From: Oscarella lobularis
Lineage: Eukaryota > Porifera > Homoscleromorpha > Homosclerophorida > Oscarellidae
Reading direction: 5' to 3'
DNA: 64,000 bases
Assembly: GCF_947507565.1 (NCBI RefSeq)
Contig: NC_089191.1
Coordinates: 372,001-436,000 of the forward strand
Part shown: positions 39,382 through 52,034 of the stretch, piece by piece
Layout: each line of letters opens with the position of its first letter
How positions within the stretch are numbered: position 1 is the first letter of the stretch
Translations under genes and position numbers: made by a program
The notes under the pieces: model-generated
The model's database searches: none
Told to the model about the DNA's origin: nothing
The model's input: the letters and a program-made list of their open reading frames with translations, nothing else

Positions 39382-39888
39382 AGTGAAATTACAAGGGGCT
39401 GGCCAAGCCTTCTCCCTTGTAATAAATTACAGTGAAATTACAAAGGACTAGCCAACTCTTCTCCCCTGTAATAAATTACAGTGAAATTACAAGGGACTAG
39501 CCAACACTTCTTTCCTGTAATAAATTACAGTGAATTTACAAGGGACTAGCCAACTCAACTCCCTTGTAATAAATTAAAGTGAAATTACAAGGGACTAGCC
39601 AACTCTTCTCCCCTGTAATAAATTACAGTGAAATTACAAGGGACTAACCAACACTTCATTCCTGTAATAAATTACAGTGAAATTACAAGGGACTAGCCAA
39701 CACTTCTTTCCTGTAATAAATTACAGTAAATTTACAAGAGACTAGCCAACTCAACTCCCTTGTAATAAATTACAGTTAATTTACAAGGGACTAGCCAACT
39801 GAACTCCCTTGTAATAAATTACAGAAAAATTACAAGGGACTAGCCAACTCTTCTTCCCTGTAATAAATTACAGTGAAATTACAAGGGA
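39382..39888 (+). repeat. 49-bp satellite array, plus orientation (left)
   Basis: About ten tandem copies of a 49-bp unit with the core GTGAAATTACAAGGGACTAG then CCAACTCTTCTCCCCTGTAA. Each unit contains the palindrome TGTAATAAATTACA, and several can fold into a 9-bp hairpin (for example 39536-39544 with 39561-39569). Confidence 0.95.
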
Positions 39889-40318
39889 GTAGTTGTAGCC
39901 GTTGTAGTAGTTGTAGCCTTTGTAGCCGTTGTAGTCGTTGTAGTCGTTGTAGTAGTTGTAGCCTTTGTAGTAGTTGTAGCCTTTGTAGTAGTTGTAGCCT
40001 TTGTAGTAGTTGTAGCCGTTGTAGTAGTTGTAGCCGTTGTAGTCGTTGTAGCCGTTGTAGCATTTGTAGCCGTTGTAGTCGTTGTAGCCGTTGTAGTCGT
40101 TGTAGCCGTTGTAGTTGTTGTAGCCTTTGTAGCCGTTGTAGTTGTTGTAGCCTTTGTAGCCGTTGTAGTAGTTGTAGCCTTTGTAGCCGTTGTAGTAGTT
40201 GTAGCCTTTGTAGCCGTTGTAGCCGTTGTAGCAGTTGTAGCCGTTGTAGCCGTTGTAGTAGTTGTAGCCTTTGTAGTAGTTGTAGCCTTTGTAGTAGTTG
40301 TAGCCTTTGTAGTAGTTG
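39889..40318 (+). repeat. 9-bp GTTGTAGNN minisatellite (left)
   Basis: Tandem 9-bp units varying at the last two bases (GTTGTAGCC, GTTGTAGTA, TTTGTAGCC). Period divisible by three and no stops give long open frames on both strands (for example CSRCSSCSLCS) which are not genes. Confidence 0.95.
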
Positions 40319-42605
40319 TGGGACAATTTGTCCTGGGGACAATTTGTCCTGGGACAATTTGTCCTGGGGAAAATTTCTCCTGGGACAATTTGTCCTGGGA
40401 CAATTTGTTCTGGGGACAATTTCTCCTGGGAACAATTTGTCCCCAGGACAAATTGTCCTGGCACAATTTGTCCCGGGACAATTTGTCCTGGGACAATTTG
40501 TCCTGGGACAATTTGTCCTGGGACAATTTGTCCTGGGACAATTTGTCCTGGGACAATTTGTCCTGGGGACAATTTGTCCTGGGGACAATTTGTCCTGGGA
40601 CAATTTGTCCTGGGGACAATTTGTCCTGGGACAATTTGTCCTGGGACAATTTGTCCTGGGACAATTTGTCCTGGGACAATTTGTCCTGGGGACAATTTGT
40701 CCTGGGGACAATTTGTCCTGGGACAATTTGTCCTGGGACAATTTGTCCTGCGACAAATTGTCCTGGGACAATTTGTCCTGGGACAATTTGTCCTTGGACA
40801 ATTTGTCCTGGGACAATTTGTCCTAAGACAATTTGTCCTGGGAGAATTTGTCCTGGGACAATTTGTCCTGGGGACAATTTGTCTTGGGGACAATTTGTCC
40901 TGGGACAGTTTGTCCTGGGACAATTTGTCCTGGGACAGTTTGTCCTGGGACAATTTGTCCTGGGGCCAATTTGTCCTGGGGACAATTTGTCCCCAGGACA
41001 AATTGTCCTGGCTAAATTTGTCCTGGGACAATTTGTCCTGGGACAATTTGTCCTGGGACAATTTGTTCTGGGACAATTTGTCCTAGGGACAATTTGTCCT
41101 GGGAGAATTTGTCCTGGGGACAATTTGTCCTGGGACAATTTGTCCTGGGACAATATGTCCTGGGGACAATTTGTCCTGGGGACAATTTGTTCTGGGACAA
41201 TTTGTCTTGGGACAATTTCTCCTGGGGACAATTTGTCCCTAGGACAATTTGTCCTCGGGACAAACTGTCCTGGGACAATTTGTCTTACGACAACTTGTCC
41301 TGGGACAATTTGTCCTGGGACAATTTGTCCTGGGACAATTTGTCCTGGGACAATTTGTCCTTGGGACAATTTTTCCTGGGGACAATTTGTCCTGGGGACA
41401 ATTTGTCCTGGGGACAATTTGTTCTGGGGACAATTTGTCTTGAGGACAATTTGTCCTGGGGACAATTTGTCCTGGGACAATTTGTCCTGGGCCAATTTGT
41501 CCTGGGACAATTTGTCCTGGGACAATTTGTCCTAGGCACAATTTGTCCTGGGAACAATTTGTCTTGGGGACAATTTGTCCATAGACAATTTGTCCTGGGA
41601 CAAATTGTCCTGGCACAATTTGTCCTGGGACAATTTGTCCTGGGCACTATTTGTCCTGGCACAATTTGTCGTGTGACAATTTGTCCTGGGGACAATTTGT
41701 CCTGGGGACAATTTGTCCTAGGACAATTTGTCCTGGGACAAGTTGTCCTGAGACGATTTGTCCTTGGGACAATTTGTCTCGGGAACAATTTGTCCTGGGA
41801 CAATTTGTCCTGGGGACAATTTGTCCTGGAGACAATTTGTCCTAGGACAATTTGTCCTAGGAGATTTTGTCCTGAGACAATATGTCTTTGGATAATTTGT
41901 CCTGGGACAATTTGTCCTGGGAGAATTTGTCCTGGGGACAATTTGTCCTGGGGACAATTTGTCCTGGGGACAATTTGTCCTGGGACAATTTGTCCTTGGG
42001 ACAATTTGTCCTGGGACAATTTGTCCTAGGACAATTTGTCCTGGGACAATTTGTCCTGGGACAATTTGTCGTGGGGACAATTTGTCCTGGGGACAAATTG
42101 TCCTTCACAATTTGTCCTGGGACATTTTGTCCTGGGACAATTTGTCCTGGGGACAATTTGTCCTGGGGACAATTTGTCCAGGGGACAATTTGTCCTGGGG
42201 ACAATTTGTCCCCAGGACAAATTGTCCTGACACAATTTGTCCTGGGACAATTTGTCCTGGGACAATTTGTCCTGGGGACAATTTGTCCTGGGGACAATTT
42301 GTCCTGGGGACAATTTTTCCTGGCACAATTTGTCCTGGGACAATTTGTCCTGGGACAATTTGTCCTGGGGACAATTTGTCCTGGGGACAATTTGTCGTGG
42401 GGACAATTTGTCCTGGGGACAATTTGTCCTTCACAATTTGTCCTGGGACAATTTGTCCTGGGACAATTTGTCCTGGGAGGATTTGTCCTGGGACGATTTG
42501 TCCTGGGACAATTTGTCCCCAGGACAATTTTTCCTGGGGACAATTTGTTTCCAGGACAATTTGTCCTGGGGCAATTTTTCCTTCTACAATTGTTCCTTGA
42601 AATTC
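40319..42605 (+). repeat. 15/16-bp palindromic satellite, block 1
   Basis: More than 140 tandem copies of GGACAATTTGTCCTGG with a 15- or 16-bp period. The core GGACAATTTGTCC is an inverted repeat around one base. At intervals the orientation flips through GGGGACAATTTGTCCCCAGG followed by ACAAATTGTCCTGG. All long open frames across it are repeat artefacts. Confidence 0.95.
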
Positions 42606-43221
42606 TAAGTTAATTCAGAATAAATTCTGCATTAATGCAGAATAAATTCCCGATTTATTCTGCATTAATTAAGAATTAATTCTGCATTTATTCAGAATTA
42701 ATTCTGCAATAAATGAAAATAAATTCTGCATTATTTCAGAATAAATTCTGCATTAATCTAGAATAATTTCAGAATAAATTCTGAATTAATTGAGAATAAA
42801 TTTCGCATTTATTCTGCAATAATTGAGAATAAATTCTGCATAATTTTGCATTTATTCAGAATAAATTTCGCATTTATTCTGCATTAATTTAGAATTTATT
42901 TTGCATTTTATCAGAATTAATTCTGCAATAATTCAGAATAAAATCTGAATTAATTCAGAATTATTTCTGAATTAATGCAGAATTTATTCTCAATTAATGC
43001 AGAATTTATTCTGAATTAATGCAGAATTTATTCTCAATTAATGCAGATTTTATTCTGAATTAATGCTGAATTTTATTCTGAATTAATGCAGAATAAATTC
43101 TTCATTAATTCTTCATTAATTCTACATTAATTCAGTATAAATTCTGAATTAATTCAGAATAAATTCTGAATTAATTCAGAATAAATCCTGCATTAAGTCA
43201 GAATAAATTCTGTGTTTATTC
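42606..43221. repeat. AT-rich palindromic satellite, block 1
   Basis: Diverged units of about 22 bp, consensus AATTCAGAATAAATTCTGCA. Internal palindromes CAGAATAAATTCTG and GAATTAATTC recur. Some units here are in rearranged order. Confidence 0.9.
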
Positions 43222-43587
43222 AGAGAATGTGAGATTTTTTCGCGATGTTTTAGCGCGCGTTACACTCGAAAAGCCCTGCTCGTCGTTCGTCTCAAGTGCA
43301 TCGCTTAGCGAGCGAGTTTGAGGTTCTTGATCGACTTCTTGTCGTGTTCCGTCACGTTCTGAACGGTTATTGCTAAGTTTTTCGTCGTCATGGCGTTTCG
43401 GGGTGTACGAGCGATCTTTTAGAACGATCGCCGACGTATCGTCGACTCACGACGGAGCGCCTGTCGTTTTCTTCACCTTACATACGATCATGGATGCTTC
43501 ATGGCAGCGTAGCTCTCGTAAAGAATATAGAATGTTGAAAAGAAAGCTGAAGCACCTTGTCTACGTAAGTTCACGATCTTTTATTCC
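43222..43587 (+). other. Captured promoter + first exon, INO80E-like, copy 1
   Basis: A GC-balanced single-copy-like block inside AT satellite. An exon at 43490-43564 encodes MDASWQRSSRKEYRMLKRKL then KHLVY and ends at a perfect donor GTAAGT. The KEYRMLKRKLKHLVY segment resembles the start of INO80 complex subunit E. The rest of the gene is absent. Copies 2 and 3 (46225 and 48365) look identical base for base. Confidence 0.7.
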
Positions 43588-45206
43588 GCATTAATTCAGA
43601 ATTAATTCTGTATTTATTCAGAATTAATTCTACATTAATTCAGAATAAATTCTGCATTAATTCAGAATAAAATCCGCATTTTTTCTGCATTAATTCAGAA
43701 TTAATTCTGCATTTATTCAGAATAAATTCTGCATTAATTCAGAATAAATTCTGCATTAATTCAGAATTAACTCTGAATTAATTCAGAATAAATGCTACAT
43801 TTATTCAGAATAAATTCTGCATTAATTCAGAATAAGTTCTGCATTAGTTCAGAATAAATTCTGCATTAATTCAGAATAAATTCTGAATTAATTCTGCATT
43901 AATTCAGAATTGATTCTGCATTTATTCAGAATTAATTTTGTATTAATTCAGAATAAATTCTGCATTAGTTCAGAATAAATTCTGCATTAATTCAGAATAA
44001 ATTCTGAATTAATTCTGCATTAATTCAGAATAAATTCTGCTTTAATTCAGAATAAATTCTGCATTTATTCAGAATAAATTCTGCATTAATTCAGAATAAG
44101 TTCTGCATTAATTCAGAATAAATTCTGCATTAATTCAGAATAAATTCTGCATTTATTCAGAATAAATTCGGTATTAGTTCCGAATAAATTCTGCATTAAT
44201 TCAGAATTAATTCTGTATTTATTCAGAATTAATTCTGCATTAATTCAGAATAAATTCTGCATTAATTCAGAATAAATTCCGCATTTTTTCTGCATTAATT
44301 CAGAATTAATTCTGCATTTATTCAGAATAAATTCTGAATTAATTCTGCATGAATTCAGAATTAATTCTGCATTTATTCAGAATTAATTTTGCATTTATTC
44401 AGAATAAATTCTGCATTAATTCAGAATAAATTCTGCTTTAATACAGAATAACTTCTGCATTTATTCAGAATAAATACTGCATTAATTCAGAATAAATTCT
44501 GCATTAATTCAGAATAAATTCTGCATTAATTCAGAATAAATTCTGCATTTATTCAGAATAAATTCGGCATTAGTTCCGAATAAATTCTGCATTAATTCAG
44601 AATAAATTCTGCTTTTATTCAGAATAAGTTCTGCATTAATTCAGAATAAATTCTGCATTAATTCAGAATAAATTCTGAATTAATTCTGCATTAATTCAGA
44701 ATTGATTCTGCATTTATTCAGAATAAATTCTGCATTAATTCAGAATAAATTCTGCATTAGTTCAGAATAAATCCTGCATTAATTCAGAATAAATTCTGAA
44801 TTAATTCTGCATTAATTCAGAATAAATTCTGCATTAATTCAGAATACCTTCTGCATTTATTCAGAATAAATTCTGCATTAATTCAGAATAAATTCTGCAT
44901 TAATTCAGAATAAATTCTAAATTAATTCAGAATAAATTCTGCATTAATTCAGAATAAATTCTGAATTAATTCTGAATTAATTCTGCATTAATGCAGAAAT
45001 TATTCTAGATTAATTCAGAATAAATTCTGCATTAATTCAGAAAAAATTCTCCATTAATTCAGAATAAATTCTGCATTAATTCAGAATAAATTTTACATTT
45101 ATTCGGAATAAATTCTTCATTAATTCAGAATAAATTCCGCATTTCTTCTGCATTAATTCAAAATTAATTCTGCATTTATTCAGAATTAATTCTGCATTTA
45201 TTCAGA
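43588..45206. repeat. AT-rich palindromic satellite, block 2
   Basis: Longest run of the AT-rich unit; regular CATTAATTCAGAATAAATTC units, about 70 copies, with occasional CATTTATTC variants. No other content seen. Confidence 0.9.
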
Positions 45207-45834
45207 ATTTGTCTTGGGTACAATTTGTCCCCAGGACAAATTGTCCTGGGACAATTTGTCTTGGGACAATTTGTCCTGGGACAATTTGTCCTGGGGACAA
45301 TTTGTCCTGGGGACAATTTGTCCTTGGGACAATTTGTCCTAGGACAATTTGTCCTGGGGACAATTTGTCCTAGGACAATTTGTCCTGGGACAATTTGTCT
45401 TGGGGACAATTTGTCCTGGGGACAATTTGTCCTGGGACAATTTGTCCTGGGACAATTTGTCCTGGGGACAATTTGTCCTGGGACAATTTGTCCTGGGACA
45501 ATTTGTCCTCGGGACAATTTGTCCTGGGGACAATTTGTCCTGGGACAATTTGTCCTGGGACAATTTGTCCTGGGACAATTTGTCCTGGGACAATTTGTCC
45601 TGGGGACAATTTGTCCTGGGACAATTTGTCCTATGACAATTTGTCCTGGAAGAATTTGTCCTGGGACAATTTGTCCTGGGACAATTTGTCCTGGGAGAAT
45701 TTGTCCTGGGACAATTTTTCCTGGGGACAATTTGTCCTGGGGACAATTTGTCCTGGGACAATTTGTCCTGGGGACAATTTGTCCTGGGACAATTTGTTCT
45801 AGGGACAATTTGTCCTGGGACAATTTGTCCTGGA
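45207..45834 (+). repeat. 15/16-bp palindromic satellite, block 2
   Basis: About 40 units of GGACAATTTGTCCTGG, entered through the orientation-switch motif CCCCAGGACAAATTGTCCTG at about 45229. It ends abruptly at GGAAATTCTAAATTAATTCA, the same junction used by other blocks. Confidence 0.95.
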
Positions 45835-46224
45835 AATTCTAAATTAATTCAGAATAAATTCTGCATTAATGCAGAATAAATTCTGCATTTATTCTGCATT
45901 AATTCAGAATTAATTCTGCATTTATTCAGAAGTAATTCTGCATTAATTAAGAATAAGTTCTGCATTAATTAAGAATAAGTTCTGCATTAATTCAGAATAA
46001 ATTCTGCAATAATCTATAATAAATTCTGCATTAAGTCAGAATAATTTTTTCATTAATTCAGAATAATTTCCGATTTTATTCTTCAATAATTCAGAATTAA
46101 TTCTGCTTTTATTCAGAATTAATTCTACATTAATTCAGTATAAATTCTGAATTAATTCAGAATAAATTCTGAATTAATTCAGAATAAATCCTGCATTAAG
46201 TCAGAATTAATTCTGTGTTTATTC
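45835..46224. repeat. AT-rich palindromic satellite, block 3
   Basis: AT-rich units leading into captured copy 2. Reads the same as 47976-48364, so this block was copied together with the captured fragment. Confidence 0.9.
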
Positions 46225-46590
46225 AGAGAATGTGAGATTTTTTCGCGATGTTTTAGCGCGCGTTACACTCGAAAAGCCCTGCTCGTCGTTCGTCTCAAGT
46301 GCATCGCTTAGCGAGCGAGTTTGAGGTTCTTGATCGACTTCTTGTCGTGTTCCGTCACGTTCTGAACGGTTATTGCTAAGTTTTTCGTCGTCATGGCGTT
46401 TCGGGGTGTACGAGCGATCTTTTAGAACGATCGCCGACGTATCGTCGACTCACGACGGAGCGCCTGTCGTTTTCTTCACCTTACATACGATCATGGATGC
46501 TTCATGGCAGCGTAGCTCTCGTAAAGAATATAGAATGTTGAAAAGAAAGCTGAAGCACCTTGTCTACGTAAGTTCACGATCTTTTATTCC
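46225..46590 (+). other. Captured promoter + first exon, INO80E-like, copy 2
   Basis: Identical by eye to copy 1, offset 3,003 bp. Exon 46493-46567 with donor GTAAGT. Confidence 0.7.
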
Positions 46591-47055
46591 GCATTAATTC
46601 AGAATTAATTCTGTATTTATTCAGAATTAATTCTGCATTAATTCAGAATAAATTCTGCATTAATTCAGAATAAAATCCGCATTTTTTCTGCATTAATTCA
46701 GAATTAATTCTGCATTAATACAGAATAAATTTCGCATTTATTCTGCATTAATTCAGAATTAATTCTGCATTTATTCAGAATAAATTCTGCATTAATTCAG
46801 AATAAATTCTGCATTAATTCAGAATTAATTCTTAATTAATTCAGAATAAATGCTACATTTATTCAGAATAAATTCTGCATTAATTCAGAATAAGTTCTGT
46901 ATTAATTCAGAATAAATTCTGCATTAATTCAGAATAAATTCCGCATTTATTCAGAATAAATTCGGCATTAGTTCCGAATAAATTCTGCATTAATTCAGAA
47001 TAAATTCTGCATTAATTCGGAATTAATTCTGAATTAATTCTGCATTTATTCAGAA
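46591..47055. repeat. AT-rich palindromic satellite, block 4
   Basis: AT-rich units of the CAGAATAAATTCTGCATTAA family. Nothing else seen. Confidence 0.9.
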
Positions 47056-47975
47056 TTTGTCCTGGGGACAATTTGTCCCCAGGACAAATTGTCCTGGGAC
47101 AATTTGTCCTGGGGACAATTTGTCCTGGGACAATTTGTCCTAAGACAATTTGTCCTGGGAGAATTTGTCCTGTAACAATTTGTCCTGGGACAATTTGTCC
47201 TGGGGCCAATTTGTCCTGGGGACAATTTGTCCCCAGGACAAATTGTCCTGGCACAATTCGTCCTGGGACAATTTGTCCTGGGACAATTTGTCCTGGGGAC
47301 AATTTGTCCTGGGGACAATTTTTTCTGGGACAATTTGTCTTGGGACAATTTGTCCTGGGGACAAATTTGTCCTCGGGACAAATTGTCCTTGGACAATTTG
47401 TCTTACGACAATTTGTCCTGGGACAATTTGTCCTGGGACAATTTGTCTTAGGACAATTTGTCCTGGAACAATTTGTCCTGGGACAATTTGTCCTGGGGAC
47501 AATTTGTCCTGGGGACAATTTGTCCTGGGACAATTTGTCCTGGGACAATTTGTCCTGGGACAAATTGTCCCCAGGACAATTTGTCCTGGGACAATTTGTC
47601 CTAAGACAATTTGTCCTGGGAGAATTTGTCCTGGGACAATTTGTCCTGGGGACAATTTGTCTTGGGGACAATTTGTCCTGGGACAATTTGTCCTGGGACA
47701 ATTTGTCCCCAGGACAATTTGTCCCCAGGACAATTTGTCCCCAGGACAAATTGTCCTGGCACAATTTGTCCTCGGACAATTTGTCCTGGGACAATTTGTC
47801 CTGGGACAATTTGTCCTGGGACAATTTGTCCTGGGACAATTTGTCCTGGGACAATTTGTCCTGGGGATAATTTGTCCTGGGGACAATTTGTCCTGGGACA
47901 ATTTGTCCTGGGGACAATTTGTCCTGGGACAATTTGTTCTAGGGACAATTTGTCCTGGGACAATTTGTCCTGGAA
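47056..47975 (+). repeat. 15/16-bp palindromic satellite, block 3
   Basis: About 60 units, with orientation switches at about 47067, 47230 and 47700-47750, where three CCCCAGGACAATTTGTCC units occur in a row. Ends at the same GGAAATTCTAAATTAATTCA junction as block 2. Confidence 0.95.
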
Positions 47976-48364
47976 ATTCTAAATTAATTCAGAATAAATT
48001 CTGCATTAATGCAGAATAAATTCTGCATTTATTCTGCATTAATTCAGAATTAATTCTGCATTTATTCAGAAGTAATTCTGCATTAATTAAGAATAAGTTC
48101 TGCATTAATTAAGAATAAGTTCTGCATTAATTCAGAATAAATTCTGCAATAATCTATAATAAATTCTGCATTAAGTCAGAATAATTTTTTCATTAATTCA
48201 GAATAATTTCCGATTTTATTCTTCAATAATTCAGAATTAATTCTGCTTTTATTCAGAATTAATTCTACATTAATTCAGTATAAATTCTGAATTAATTCAG
48301 AATAAATTCTGAATTAATTCAGAATAAATCCTGCATTAAGTCAGAATTAATTCTGTGTTTATTC
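47976..48364. repeat. AT-rich palindromic satellite, block 5
   Basis: Same sequence as block 3 by eye; leads into captured copy 3. Confidence 0.9.
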
Positions 48365-48730
48365 AGAGAATGTGAGATTTTTTCGCGATGTTTTAGCGCG
48401 CGTTACACTCGAAAAGCCCTGCTCGTCGTTCGTCTCAAGTGCATCGCTTAGCGAGCGAGTTTGAGGTTCTTGATCGACTTCTTGTCGTGTTCCGTCACGT
48501 TCTGAACGGTTATTGCTAAGTTTTTCGTCGTCATGGCGTTTCGGGGTGTACGAGCGATCTTTTAGAACGATCGCCGACGTATCGTCGACTCACGACGGAG
48601 CGCCTGTCGTTTTCTTCACCTTACATACGATCATGGATGCTTCATGGCAGCGTAGCTCTCGTAAAGAATATAGAATGTTGAAAAGAAAGCTGAAGCACCT
48701 TGTCTACGTAAGTTCACGATCTTTTATTCC
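48365..48730 (+). other. Captured promoter + first exon, INO80E-like, copy 3
   Basis: Identical by eye to copies 1 and 2, offset 2,140 bp from copy 2. Exon 48633-48707 with donor GTAAGT. Confidence 0.7.
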
Positions 48731-49228
48731 GCATTAATTCAGAATTAATTCTGTATTTATTCAGAATTAATTCTGCATTAATTCAGAATAAATTCTGCAT
48801 TAATTCAGAATAAAATCCGCATTTTTTCTGCATTAATTCAGAATTAATTCTGCATTTATTCAGAATAAATTCTGAATTAATTCTGCATTAATTCAGAATA
48901 AATTTCGCATTTATTCTGCATTAATTCAGAATTAATTCTGCATTTATTCAGAATAAATTCTGCATTAATTCAGAATAAATTCTGCATTAATTCAGAATTA
49001 ATTCTGAATTAATTCAGAATAAATGCAACATTTATTCAGAATAAATTCTGCATTAATTCAGAATAAGTTCTGCATTAATTCAGAATAAATTCGGCATTAA
49101 TTCAGAATAAATTCCGCATTTATTCAGATTAAATTCGGCATTAGTTCCGAATAAATTCTGCATTAATTCAGAATAAATTCTGCATTAATTCTGAATTAAT
49201 TCTGAATTAATTCTGCATTTATTCAGAA
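48731..49228. repeat. AT-rich palindromic satellite, block 6
   Basis: AT-rich units, similar to 46591-47055 but with small insertions. Confidence 0.9.
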
Positions 49229-50731
49229 TTTGTCCTGGGGACAATTTGTCCCCAGGACAAATTGTCCTGGGACAATTTGTCCTGGGGACAATTTGTCCTG
49301 GGACAATTTGTCCTAAGACAATTTGTCCTGGGAGAATTTGACCTGGGACAATTTGTCCTGGGACAATTTGTCCTGGGGCCAATTTGTCCTGGGGACAATT
49401 TGTCCCCAGGACAAATTGTCCTGGCACAATTTGTCCTGGGACAATTTGTCCTGGGACAATTTGTCCTGGGACAATTTGTCCTGGGGACAATTTGTCCTGG
49501 GGACAATTTGTCCTGGGACAATTTGTCCTGGGACAATTTGTCCTGGGGACAATTTGTCCTGGCACAATTTGTCCTGGGACAATTTGTCCTGGGACAATTT
49601 GTCCTGGGACAATTGTCCTGGGACAATTTGTCCTGGGACAATTTGTCCGGGGACAATTTGTCCTTGGCAATTTTTCCTGGGACAATTTGTCCTGGGACAA
49701 TTTGTCCTGGGAGAATTTGTCCTATGGACAATTTGTCCTGGGACAATTTTTCCTGGGAGAATTTGTCCTAGGACAATTTGTCCTGGGGACAATTTGTCCT
49801 GGGGACAATTTGTCTTGGGACAATTTGTCCTGGGACAATTTGTCCTGGGACAATTTGTCCTGGGGACAATTTGTCCTGGGGACAATTTGTCCTGGGACAA
49901 TTTGTCCTGGGACAATTTGTCCTGGGACAATTTGTCCTGGGACAATTTGTCCTGGGACAATTTGTCCTGGGGACAATTTGTCCTGGGGACAATTTGTCCT
50001 GGGACAATTTGTCCTGGGACAATTTGTCCTGGGGACAATTTGTCCTGGCACAATTTGTCCTGGGACAATTTGTCCTGGGACAATTTGTCCTGGGACAATT
50101 GTCCTGGGACAATTTGTCCTGGGACAATTTGTCCGGGGACAATTTGTCCTTGGCAATTTTTCCTGGGACAATTTGTCCTGGGACAATTTGTCCTGGGAGA
50201 ATTTGTCCTATGGACAATTTGTCCTGGGACAATTTTTCCTGGGAGAATTTGTCCTAGGACAATTTGTCCTGGGGACAATTTGTCCTGGGGACAATTTGTC
50301 TTGGGACAATTTGTCCTGGGACAATTTGTCCTGGGACAATTTGTCCTGGGGACAATTTGTCCTGGGGACAATTTGTCCTGGGACAATTTGTTCTGGCCCG
50401 GACAATTTGTCCTGGGACCATTTGTCCTGGGACAATTTGTTCTGGGGACAATTTGTCCTGGGGACAATTTGTCCCCAGGACAAATTGTCCTGGCACAATT
50501 TGTCCCGGGACAATTTGTCCTGGGACAATTTGTCCTGGGACAATTTGTCCTGGGACAATTTGTCCTAGGACAATTTGTCCTGGGAGATTTTGTCCTGTGA
50601 CAATATGTCCTTGGACAATTTGTCCTGGGACAATTTGTCCTGGGACAATTTGTCCTGGGACAATTTGTCCTTGGGACAATTTTTCCTGGGGACAATTTGT
50701 CCTTGGGACAATTTGTCCTGGAAATTCTAAA
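49229..50731 (+). repeat. 15/16-bp palindromic satellite, block 4, with 486-bp higher-order repeat
   Basis: About 100 units. A distinctive series of variant units (TTGGCAATTTTTCCTGGG, then CCTATGGACAATTTG) occurs at about 49665-49735 and again 486 bp later. This shows a higher-order duplication of roughly 30 units. Confidence 0.93.
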
Positions 50732-51796
50732 TTAATTCAGAATAAATTCTGCATTAATGCAGAATAAATTCTGCATTTATTCTGCATTAATTCAGAATTA
50801 ATTCTGCATTTATTCAGAAGTAATTCTGCATTAATTAAGAATAAGTTCTGCATTAATTAAGAATAAGTTCTGCATTAATTCAGAATAAATTCTGCAATAA
50901 TCTAGAATAATTTCTGCATTATTTCAGAATAAATTCTGCATTAATCCATTATAAATTCTGCGTTAATTCAGAATTAATTCTGCATTAATTCAGAATAATT
51001 TCTGCATTAATTCAGAATTAATTTTGCATTAATTCAGAATAAATTCTGCATTAATTCAGAATTAATTCGGTATTAATTCAGAATAAATTCTGCATTATTG
51101 CAGAATTAATGCAGAATAAATTCTGTTTTAATTCAGAATAAATTCTGGATTAATTCAGAATAATTTCTGCATTTATTCAGAATAAATTCTGCATTAATTC
51201 AGAATAAATTCTGCATTAATTCAGAATAATTTCTGAATTAATTAGGAATAAATTCTGCATTAATTCAGAATAAATTCCGCATTTATTATGCATTAATTCA
51301 GAATTAATTCGGCATTTATTCGGAATTAATTCTACATTATTTAAGAATAAATTCTGCATTAAGTCAGAATAATTTTTTCATTAATTCAGAATAAATTCCG
51401 ATTTTATTCTGCAATAGTTCAGAATTAATTCTGCATTTATTCAGAATTAATTCTGCATTAATTCAGAATAAATTCTGCATAATTGAGAATTAATTCTGCA
51501 TTTATTCTGAATTAATTCTGCATTAATTCAGAATAAGTTCTGAATTAATTCAGAATAAATTCTGCACTAATTCAGAATAAATTCTGAATAAATTCTGAAT
51601 TAATTCAGAATAAATTCTGAATTAATTGAAAATAAATTCTGCATTTATTTAGAATAAATTCTGCATTAATTCAGAATAAATTCTACATTTATTCGGAATA
51701 AATTCTTCATTAATTCAGAATAAATTCCGCATTTATTCTGCATTAATTCAGAATTAATTCTGCATTTATTCAGAATTAATTCTGCATTTATTCAGA
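50732..51796. repeat. AT-rich palindromic satellite, block 7
   Basis: AT-rich palindromic units, more diverged than the central blocks. No captured fragment is present here. Confidence 0.9.
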
Positions 51797-52034
51797 ATTT
51801 GTCCTGGGGACAATTTGTCCCCAGGACAAATTGTCCTGGGACAATTTGTCTTGGGTCAATTTGTCCTGGGACAATTTGGCCCCAGGACAATTTGTCCTGG
51901 GACAATTTGTCCTGGGACAATTTGTCCTGGGACAATTTGTCCTTGGGACAATTTGTCCTGGGACAATTTGTCCTGGGGACAATTTGTCCTTGTGACAATT
52001 TTTCCTGGGACAATTTGTCCTGGGACAATTTGTC
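51797..52034 (+). repeat. 15/16-bp palindromic satellite, block 5
   Basis: About 15 units, starting with the orientation-switch motif and passing directly into the pyrimidine-rich array. Confidence 0.93.

Noticed and set aside
40316-42613. Frames of 200-550 codons (LSQDKLS, NCPRTNCP, VPGQIVPG) in the 15/16-bp satellite
   Set aside because: Same artefact: 15-bp units without stops, open on both strands; 16-bp units merely shift between the three readings.
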